Part shown: in pieces, positions 25,317 to 31,680 of the stretch
Position numbering within the stretch: position 1 is the stretch's first letter
How the letters are laid out: every line of letters starts with the position of its first letter
Assembly: GCA_965369325.1 (NCBI GenBank)
Contig: CBDUQI010000025.1
Span: 1 to 40,819 of the forward strand
Source: CBDUQI01 sp965369325
GTDB taxonomy: Bacteria > Pseudomonadota > Gammaproteobacteria > Steroidobacterales > JBCBZW01
Direction of reading: 5' to 3'
Length of the DNA stretch: 40,819 nt
Translations under genes and position numbers: made by a program
The notes under the pieces: generated by a model
What the model saw: only the letters and a program-made list of their open reading frames with translations
Databases searched by the model: none
What the model was told of the DNA's origin: nothing

Positions 25317-25328
25317 TATATCATATGA
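25317..25328. promoter_or_regulatory. Second copy of the TATATCAwATGA candidate operator
   Basis: TATATCATATGA lies 32 bp upstream of the YghX-like start. It differs in one base from the sequence in the GntR promoter (21228-21239), and its core TCATATGA is a perfect palindrome. This suggests the hydrolase is controlled by the same GntR protein. Confidence 0.45.
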
Positions 25329-25359
25329 AAATACGTTGATGTAGCGAGGAAGGAGTCCT

Positions 25360-26241
25360 ATGAGACAAGATCAAATCGATGATCAGGTATTTGAGCTGTA
25401 TGATGAGTATTGTCACGGTCACATCGATCGCCGCCAGTTCTTTGAGCGTGCTGCACAACTGACGATCGCTGGTGCATCAGCTCTTTCGATGGCCGAAGCG
25501 TTGCTGCCGAATTACGCCGATGCTCAAGAAATTCTGTTTACCGACGAGCGCGTCAAGGCCAATTGGGTCGAGTATCCTTCCTCGGGTGGTACCTCCGGGG
25601 AGATGCGAGGGTATCTGGTCGTGCCCGCGGGTGAGGGGCCGTTCCCGGCTGTGCTGGTAATGCACGAGAACCGCGGTTTGAATCCCTATGTTCAGGACGT
25701 CGCTCGGCGTTTCGGGGTCGCCGGGTTTCTGGCGTTGGCACCAGACGGTTTGTCGCCTATCGGTGGATATCCGGGCAACGATGACGATGGCCGCACCATG
25801 CAGCGCACGCTCGACCAGGCAAAATTGCGCCAAGACATGGTTAACAGCGCGCGCTTCGTCAAAACCCACGAGCTGTCGAACGGCAAGCTGGGGGCAACGG
25901 GTTTCTGCTGGGGCGGCGGCACCACCAACTTCCTGGCGACCGAGCTGCGCGAAGAACTTAACGCCGGAGCGCCGTTCTATGGGAGCGCGGCTGCGGCGGA
26001 TAAGGTCGCTCAGATCAAGGCGGCCCTGCAGATACACTACGCTGAGGACGACCAACGCGTGAATGCGATGCGCTCGGATTACGAAGCGGCATTAAAAGCC
26101 AACAGCGTGATATTTGAGATGCACACCTACCCAGGCACACGGCATGGCTTCCACAATTACTCAACGCCACGTTACGACCCTGAAGCCGCGCAGCTGGCGT
26201 GGGAGCGGATGGTCGCCTTTTTCGGTAAGCACCTGAGCTAG
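25360..26241 (+). CDS. Dienelactone hydrolase-family protein, YghX-like, with twin-arginine N-terminus
   Basis: A 293-residue alpha/beta-hydrolase strongly reminiscent of E. coli YghX (HENRGLNPYVQDVARR, GGYPGNDDDGR, YPGTRHGFHN). Catalytic residues visible: Cys183 in GFCWGGG, an Asp in YAEDDQRV (230/231), and His262. The first 50 residues contain DRRQFFERAAQLTIAGASAL, a Tat-like stretch, but preceded by 23 residues, as in YghX. AAGGAG lies 5 nt before the ATG. Dienelactone hydrolases open lactones, so in this cluster it may hydrolyse a sugar lactone made by the Gfo/Idh enzyme (inference). It is convergent with the YHS gene. Confidence 0.92.
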   Translation: MRQDQIDDQVFELYDEYCHGHIDRRQFFERAAQLTIAGASALSMAEALLPNYADAQEILFTDERVKANWVEYPSSGGTSGEMRGYLVVPAGEGPFPAVLVMHENRGLNPYVQDVARRFGVAGFLALAPDGLSPIGGYPGNDDDGRTMQRTLDQAKLRQDMVNSARFVKTHELSNGKLGATGFCWGGGTTNFLATELREELNAGAPFYGSAAAADKVAQIKAALQIHYAEDDQRVNAMRSDYEAALKANSVIFEMHTYPGTRHGFHNYSTPRYDPEAAQLAWERMVAFFGKHLS

Positions 26242-26312
26242 CGGGAGGCGCAAGCAGATGACTCCGCGAGGAGACTAGTTGAAGACTCTGCCCTGGCAGG
26301 GTCGGCGGCGTT

Positions 26313-26344
26313 GCAATATGGCGGCCGGGTAGCCGCCATATTGC
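26313..26344. terminator. Perfect 13-bp hairpin between convergent genes
   Basis: GCAATATGGCGGC (26313-26325), loop CGGGTA, then GCCGCCATATTGC (26332-26344) form a perfect stem. It lies between the stop of the YghX-like gene and the stop of the YHS gene. There is no long T-run on either side, but the position and symmetry fit a bidirectional transcription stop. Confidence 0.65.
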
Positions 26345-26350
26345 CTAAGC

Positions 26351-26806
26351 CTACAAGTCAGCGGGGTTTCGCTTTTTGATCTTGTCCCACTGACCGTTGG
26401 CAGTTTCGATGCGACCGGGGACATCTTTAAGCCACTCGTGCTGGATGCCGGCATCCAGGTTGAGATAGGTCTTACCATCGATAACGCGCCAGACCTCGGG
26501 GTCACCGATGAATTTCTTGCCAACCGAAACGCCGAAGGCGCAGTAGCCGTTGTAAGCGGGCACATACTGAGCCGGGTTGGCTTGAAACAACTTCAGGTTC
26601 TGCTCGCTTGAGAACTGGTAGGTCACACCGTCGTGCGTTGCTATGTAGTTACCGTTGCCGCGCAAAGGCCGCTTGTCGGTGTGGTAAGTCACCACGTCAT
26701 AACCCTGAACTGCGGGCGTACTGTGGGTGTAGTCGGCGGCCAGGGCGGTATTGCCGAGGCCGGTGATGGCGACAATCGTCGCGAATAGTTTCGTTTTAAA
26801 GTTCAT
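26351..26806 (-). CDS. Secreted YHS-domain protein
   Basis: A 151-residue protein with a Sec signal peptide (MNFKTKLFATIVAITGLGNTALA) and a YHS-like domain: VQGYDVVTYHTDKRPLRGN, FSSEQNLKLFQANPAQYVPAYNGYCAFG. Such small periplasmic proteins are common in marine proteobacteria and may bind metal or a small ligand; the family function is not established. It follows the spondin-domain gene on the same strand with a 35-bp gap, so the two are probably co-expressed. AGGA lies about 10 nt before the ATG. Confidence 0.88.
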   Translation of the reverse strand: MNFKTKLFATIVAITGLGNTALAADYTHSTPAVQGYDVVTYHTDKRPLRGNGNYIATHDGVTYQFSSEQNLKLFQANPAQYVPAYNGYCAFGVSVGKKFIGDPEVWRVIDGKTYLNLDAGIQHEWLKDVPGRIETANGQWDKIKKRNPADL

Positions 26807-26841
26807 CGTCAGAGTTTCCTTTTAGTTCGCGTTGGGCGCAG

Positions 26842-27624
26842 TTACTGCACACGCGTCACAGAGATGCGAGAAGCCGATCCGGTCCAGCCATAAACATCGG
26901 CGGGGAAGGTTTCGCTACCCACGAATTGCGAGAACACGCTCATGGTGCCTTCGGCAATCACCGTGCCGGTTGCGTCGATAAACGCACGAGTAAACGGGCT
27001 GAGAAGAGAGGGGACGCCATCCGGACGGCCGTCGGGTCCGAACACCACGTTTTCGGAGATGGTCACCGGGTTGTCGGGGCCTTCCGGCAGCAGGTTGACG
27101 CTGTCCTCGGGCATGGCGTCGGCGGAGTAGTTGTTTACTTCCGACCCCAGATTCCACTCGATGCTCTCGTACTCTCGTGGGGTATCCAGGCGTCGCGGCG
27201 GGCGCACTCGCTGAACCACGGTGAGCACGTCGTTGGTCGTGACGGGCATGGCCGCGCAGGTGAGCCTGGCGCCGACTGGCCCCTCCATGAACTCGACTCG
27301 CGAGGCGCCCGGCGGCGTTAGACCGGCCGCCGTTTGCAGCACCGCGTGCACGTCGGCGTGCTGACGCAGCTCATCGGCCATCACGCCGTGAAAGCCGTCC
27401 TCGGCGAACGTCGCCTGACCAGTGCTGGCGGCCTGCCCGCTACGAAACAGGCGCAGTCCCTGGTCGTGCAGCGCGCACAGATACGGGCTAAACCACTGGG
27501 TGGGGGTTAAGTTATGCAGCTCGATACGGTACAGGGCTGTGGTGTCGTCTTCTGCCGCGTGTGCCGGATTCAGGGTGATGGCGCCCATCAGGGTAAGAAG
27601 GGCTATACCGGTTGACTTAATCAT
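26842..27624 (-). CDS. Secreted spondin-domain protein
   Basis: A 260-residue protein with a Sec signal peptide ending in AHA. The mature domain matches bacterial spondin_N proteins: YRIELHNLTPTQWFSPYLCALHDQG, AEDGFHGVMADEL, and the end VYGWTGSASRISVTRV. There are only two Cys. Spondin domains are metal-binding C2-like beta-sandwiches thought to bind matrix or surface ligands; the bacterial function is unknown. AGGAGA lies 6 nt upstream of the ATG. It is the first gene of the spondin-YHS pair. Confidence 0.88.
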   Translation of the reverse strand: MIKSTGIALLTLMGAITLNPAHAAEDDTTALYRIELHNLTPTQWFSPYLCALHDQGLRLFRSGQAASTGQATFAEDGFHGVMADELRQHADVHAVLQTAAGLTPPGASRVEFMEGPVGARLTCAAMPVTTNDVLTVVQRVRPPRRLDTPREYESIEWNLGSEVNNYSADAMPEDSVNLLPEGPDNPVTISENVVFGPDGRPDGVPSLLSPFTRAFIDATGTVIAEGTMSVFSQFVGSETFPADVYGWTGSASRISVTRVQ

Positions 27625-27760
27625 GTCGAATCTCCTGTCGATTTAGGGTTCAGTCGCCGCGGTGGCGATGGATCCGAATCTAGACGGTCAGGGACGACAG
27701 GGCAATACTAGGGCAAAATATTGGGACGTGATGATAGTTATGCAGGACGATCTGCAAATA

Positions 27761-28687
27761 TTAGGCTACTTTTGTTCGATATCCTTTAGGCGATACGCCA
27801 AACTTGCTGGAGAAGGCGCGGGTAAACGCGGCCGGCGAGCGATAGCCTGATTTGAACGCCACCTGTTTGATGCTGTGGCGAGACTCGCTCAGCAACGCGA
27901 GCGCCTTCTGCAGTCGCCAGTCCGCCAGATACGCCATCGGCGACATTCCGACCAACTCACCAAAGCGCTCGGCGAAGCGGCTGCGTGACATGCCGCACTG
28001 CCGCGCCAGGCTCTCGACTGTCCATATCTCGTCAGGGCGTGTGTGGATCAGGCGCAATGCCTGCCCGATTTGGCGGTCGTTAAGGGCGTGGAACACGGAG
28101 GCCAGCGCCGGGCTGATCTCGGCCCCAATCCGCAGCAACTCGATGAAAACGATCTCCGACAGGCGTGTGACCACCGTGGCTGAGGCAATCTCCTGCGCGA
28201 ACAGACGGCGCGCAATGAGGCGCAGCAACTCGTCCAGCCACGGCTCGGCCGCGCGCCTAGCATTGGTCACGGCCACATACTCGGGCAGTGACCGCAGGAT
28301 CGGGTGGTCGGCCCCTTCGCGAAAATTCAGGTGGCCACAGATCATCTGGGTGGAGGCGGTCGCATCGGCGTCTCCAACCACCAGCACGCCCTCCCCGGCG
28401 TATCCGACCGCCTTAAGTACCGTCTCCAGCGGTGGGTTCGGGCGGCCCGGTTCATCGGCCAGCACGTGAGCACTGCCGTTAGGGATCAGTACCAGATCAC
28501 CGGGGTTCAGGAGGGTGGAGTGACCGGACGGAAAACTGACGTGGCATTGCCCCTGGACCACCAGATGAAACCGCGCCGCCTGGCCCAGATCGGGTACGGT
28601 GACGCCCCAGGGGCCGGAGAAGTCGGTGCGAAAGTAGAGTGTGCCCTTGAGGTTAATCGTCGCGAAAATGTCATCCAGAATGTCCAT
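27761..28687 (-). CDS. AraC-family transcriptional regulator with cupin sensor domain
   Basis: A 308-residue regulator. The N-terminal half is an AraC-type cupin (FHLVVQGQCHVSFPSGHSTLLNPGDLVLIPNG). The C-terminal 100 residues hold two helix-turn-helix motifs (SLARQCGMSRSRFAERFGEL and IKQVAFKSGYRSPAAFTRAF). It is oriented with the spondin-YHS pair but 136 bp upstream of it, so it probably regulates that pair or an unseen target. The upstream region holds two TGCATATT direct repeats. The effector is unknown. Confidence 0.93.
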   Translation of the reverse strand: MDILDDIFATINLKGTLYFRTDFSGPWGVTVPDLGQAARFHLVVQGQCHVSFPSGHSTLLNPGDLVLIPNGSAHVLADEPGRPNPPLETVLKAVGYAGEGVLVVGDADATASTQMICGHLNFREGADHPILRSLPEYVAVTNARRAAEPWLDELLRLIARRLFAQEIASATVVTRLSEIVFIELLRIGAEISPALASVFHALNDRQIGQALRLIHTRPDEIWTVESLARQCGMSRSRFAERFGELVGMSPMAYLADWRLQKALALLSESRHSIKQVAFKSGYRSPAAFTRAFSSKFGVSPKGYRTKVA

Positions 28688-28703
28688 TAATAGCCTGCTT
28701 CAT

Positions 28704-28740
28704 TGCATATTCAACGAAAATATCGGTGTATATGCATATT
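28704..28740. promoter_or_regulatory. TGCATATT direct repeats upstream of the AraC gene
   Basis: TGCATATT occurs at 28704-28711 and again at 28733-28740, 29 bp apart start to start, just upstream of the regulator's ATG at 28687. The second copy lies in the palindrome ATATGCATAT. Direct repeats near three helical turns apart are typical AraC-family sites, so autoregulation is plausible. Confidence 0.45.
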
Positions 28741-28841
28741 ATCAGGTGAATCGATGGATTTCCTGTTCCGTAAGACATTGCGCAGAATCTCGCGGTAGCA
28801 TTGGCCATGCTTGCCTCGTTGCCGTCATTGCGACACCGCGT

Positions 28842-31124
28842 TCACAACATACTCGCGAGTGCTGACTCGGCGCGCTCGCGCTGGTATCCGGTTAAGGACT
28901 GAATCCCCTCGCGCACCAAACGTGAATTCGCCTCAGTTGCTGGCATCCGTCGTGCCAGGTCGAGCAGCGCTTCGGCGCATTCGTGGTCACTCTCAATATC
29001 TGCTGCCGCTCGAATGGCCTCCGGCCAGCCGGCCGTCTCGCGACTGGCGTGGGTGGCGAACGCCGACAGTGCTTCGCGGCGTTCGTGGTCAGAGCCTATG
29101 CTTATGGTCGCGCTCACATAAGCCAGGGCCAGGTCATCGCTGCTGCCCAGCTGAGCGGCCACCGACTCCAGCAGGGTGCGCAGCTCAAAATCGGAATCGA
29201 TGTTGTTGCCAGCGACGCTCACCAGGGCGGGCAGGCCGGAAGCCGGCACCTTGCCTTGCCGTAGTGTCGCCTCGAAAGCGCTGCGCATCTCGTAGTCCGA
29301 TTCAATCGACTGGATCAGTTCGATCAGCCGATCACTTGCGATGTGGGCGACGTCGCTGGCTTCCACCAGCTGTTCCACCAGCACACGCAGCTCGTGATCT
29401 GATTCGATGTCGGCTGCGATCTCCAAAACGCGCGTTGCCTGACGGTCGTCCATCTGCTGATGGGTGAGGATGCTGCTCAGCGTCTGCCGATTTTCGTAGT
29501 CGCTGGCGATATTGGCGGCGGCATCGAGCAGGCCGTCGAGCTGGCGTGGGCTGAGGCGGGAGTCGTTTTCAGCCAGCCATACGGCGTAGAGGCGAATGAC
29601 ATAGTCGCCGTCGATGAGGCCGATTTCTTCGATAAGCCGGTCGGCGCCGCCTCGAGCATGCAGGCGCGCCGCACGGCGCTCCGCGTCAATTCCAGTCTCG
29701 CGCATCAGTCGTGGCAGGATCTCACCGAGCCAGTTCCGCGCCTGATCATCCAGTGCACTGGCCTGCCCATCGCGCCAGAACGTGCGTTCAACATTTCCTC
29801 GATTGGATTCGAACTGAATTTTTCTTGCGATGCGGCCGCGTTGCTCGCTGATGGTCAGTTTGGTGCCGACATCCATTTGCGCGATATCGGTCTCATCGTC
29901 GTTAAGTGTGAAGGCGCCGTTGCCTTTGATTTTCAGCTGATAGTTATCCTGCTGCACCGACACCTTGATAACGCTAAGCGCGCCGTCGTCGTCGGTGACA
30001 ACGTGCACGGACCGCCCGTGCTGTTTGTGCGAGTTGACGTCCGCGGCGGTGGTGAAACCCGGCGCAGATACGGCGATCGCTGTCGCCCCGGCAAGGGTTA
30101 GCAGCAGCAAGCCACGGTTCGGGGCACCAGCGGCAAAATGCTGCGGGTTGAGCAGGCGCTGAACCCGTAGCAGAAAGGCCGACCGGTTGCGCGCCATGCC
30201 AATCCCCCACACAGGTTCCAAGTGTTGTCGCCGACCGGCGCACTCGGTCATCGAGCTTGCCAGGGCGCGACGATTGTCGGTTAGCTCCACAGCTTTCTCG
30301 TCGGCAATCAGCTCGGCAATGTTCGCCAGCCGTCGCGCGGCCAGATGCAGTAGCGGCTGCATGAACAATACCCGTCGCAGGGCTTCGGCGAGCAGCAGGC
30401 ACCACGGGTCTAAGCGCCGACAATGGGCGAGCTCATGCGCAAGCACTGCGGTAAGTTGCTCGTCATCAAGATCGTTCAAAGCCCAGCTCGACAGGCAGAT
30501 CTCATGCCCAATTAAACTAACCGGGCCGGCACCGGTCCGGCACACGGTCAGTCTTGGGCTGCTGATGCCTGCCTGGTGCGCCAAGTGCTTAAGCAGCACG
30601 CGCGCACGATGTACCGGCGCAACTTCGACGCGTTCGCCTAGCTGCCCAATCGCCCGGCGAAGTGCCAGCACCAATCGCAGCAGCAACAAGCCGCTAACGA
30701 GTACCCAAACCGAAATAAGCCATGCACCGTTTGCCCATGCCCGTGACGGTTGTTCGCGCCGGTCTGCGCGATCATCCGTGATCGGTGAGGTAACTGTTTG
30801 CCCCGGGTGGACTTGCGGTGCATTGAACGGCCCTTGAATGGTGAGCACGGGGGGTGATGGGAGCGGGTTATTGGCCTGCTCTGCAACCGCTGCCAGTGGC
30901 AACTCGACGCCTGTCGTTACCGAATAAACCGAGAGGCCCAAGGTGGCCGCGGAGGCAGATACAAGACTAAACACAAGCGCAACCCGCCACAGCCATTCAC
31001 GCAGACGTGGTGCGCTGTTTGGCTTCAGGGTCTCGAACAACCAGGCAGCACTCAACAACAAGCTGCTGTGCAACAGCCAGTTCAACAACCAAAGTAACGC
31101 GGGATAGGTTAGTTGTGTCGTCAT
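28842..31124 (-). CDS. M56-family (BlaR1/MecR1-type) membrane metallopeptidase with C-terminal 34-aa repeats
   Basis: A 760-residue protein. The N-terminal 345 residues form the BlaR1-type membrane peptidase: helices at about 8-30, 45-68, 132-153 and 338-355, HELAH at 230-234, and Glu271 as likely third Zn ligand. No penicillin-binding sensor domain follows. Instead the periplasmic part has a beta-rich segment (about 370-450) and then six repeats with the core I-x-S-D-x-E-x-R-x-x-L at residues 539, 573, 607, 642, 676 and 710, a period of 34-35. It overlaps the BlaI gene by 4 bp, so it is the protease that relieves BlaI repression. The signal is unknown but is not expected to be a beta-lactam. 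Confidence 0.9.
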   Translation of the reverse strand: MTTQLTYPALLWLLNWLLHSSLLLSAAWLFETLKPNSAPRLREWLWRVALVFSLVSASAATLGLSVYSVTTGVELPLAAVAEQANNPLPSPPVLTIQGPFNAPQVHPGQTVTSPITDDRADRREQPSRAWANGAWLISVWVLVSGLLLLRLVLALRRAIGQLGERVEVAPVHRARVLLKHLAHQAGISSPRLTVCRTGAGPVSLIGHEICLSSWALNDLDDEQLTAVLAHELAHCRRLDPWCLLLAEALRRVLFMQPLLHLAARRLANIAELIADEKAVELTDNRRALASSMTECAGRRQHLEPVWGIGMARNRSAFLLRVQRLLNPQHFAAGAPNRGLLLLTLAGATAIAVSAPGFTTAADVNSHKQHGRSVHVVTDDDGALSVIKVSVQQDNYQLKIKGNGAFTLNDDETDIAQMDVGTKLTISEQRGRIARKIQFESNRGNVERTFWRDGQASALDDQARNWLGEILPRLMRETGIDAERRAARLHARGGADRLIEEIGLIDGDYVIRLYAVWLAENDSRLSPRQLDGLLDAAANIASDYENRQTLSSILTHQQMDDRQATRVLEIAADIESDHELRVLVEQLVEASDVAHIASDRLIELIQSIESDYEMRSAFEATLRQGKVPASGLPALVSVAGNNIDSDFELRTLLESVAAQLGSSDDLALAYVSATISIGSDHERREALSAFATHASRETAGWPEAIRAAADIESDHECAEALLDLARRMPATEANSRLVREGIQSLTGYQRERAESALASML

Positions 31125-31504
31125 TGTTCAGCGTCCTCTTGCAGCAATCGACGCGCAGCATCCAAATCTTCGGGCGCTACGTCGGATTCGCGGATCAGAT
31201 GGGCCAGCAGTTCCTGGGGGTCGCCAGCGAACAGCGTGCCTACTAGCTGCGAGACCATGTTTCTACGCACATCGGCTTCGGCTACCAGCGGCGTGAACAC
31301 CCGTTCGCGGCCGCGCCGGCTGGAGCTGAGCAAGCCCTTTTTCTCGAGCCGCGACAACACCGTGCCGATTGTTGTGTGGGCGGGTCTGCGCGCGCCCTGC
31401 CAGGCATTGCGTACCTCGCCCGCTGTCGCCTCGCCCTGCGCCCATAGCACCTGCATGAGTTGGTACTGCGCCCCGGAGAGTGTGATGTCTTTGGATGATG
31501 ACAT
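31121..31504 (-). CDS. BlaI/MecI-family transcriptional repressor
   Basis: A 127-residue winged-helix repressor: LSGAQYQLMQVLWAQGEATAGEV, HTTIGTVLSRLEKKGLL (recognition helix), then a helical dimerisation tail (LAHLIRESDVAPEDLD). Homologues repress their own operon as dimers and are cut when the membrane M56 peptidase is activated. The peptidase is encoded immediately downstream with a 4-bp overlap. Two good BlaI-type operators lie just upstream. Confidence 0.95.
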   Translation of the reverse strand: MSSSKDITLSGAQYQLMQVLWAQGEATAGEVRNAWQGARRPAHTTIGTVLSRLEKKGLLSSSRRGRERVFTPLVAEADVRRNMVSQLVGTLFAGDPQELLAHLIRESDVAPEDLDAARRLLQEDAEQ

Positions 31505-31514
31505 GAGACCTCTA

Positions 31515-31550
31515 CTACAGCTGTAGGAATATCTACGACATATGTAGTAG
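31515..31550 (-). promoter_or_regulatory. Two BlaI-type operators overlapping the blaI promoter
   Basis: Box 1 is CTACAGCTGTAG (31515-31526, perfect palindrome, extended by CTA to the left). Box 2 is CTACGACATATGTAGTAG (31533-31550, one mismatched pair). Both fit the TACAnnTGTA core bound by BlaI/MecI dimers, and their centres are 21 bp apart, two helical turns. On the minus strand a TTGACA at 31569-31564 and a TACATA at 31546-31541, 17 bp apart, form a promoter whose -10 lies inside box 2. Confidence 0.8.
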
Positions 31551-31680
31551 ATAATTCTCTGTGTGTCAAGCTAGGGGCAAACTTTCCGCGCGGCCACACG
31601 CGTGGTCGCACGGTGTGTTGGCGCGATTCCACATGCTCGGTGGTAGCATCAGCGCGTGGTCCCGAATGGACGTGAGAACC

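Noticed and set aside
28842..31504. Beta-lactam resistance operon (blaR1-blaI)
   Set aside because: No penicillin-binding sensor domain in the M56 protein and no beta-lactamase nearby; the C-terminus is a helical repeat array instead.
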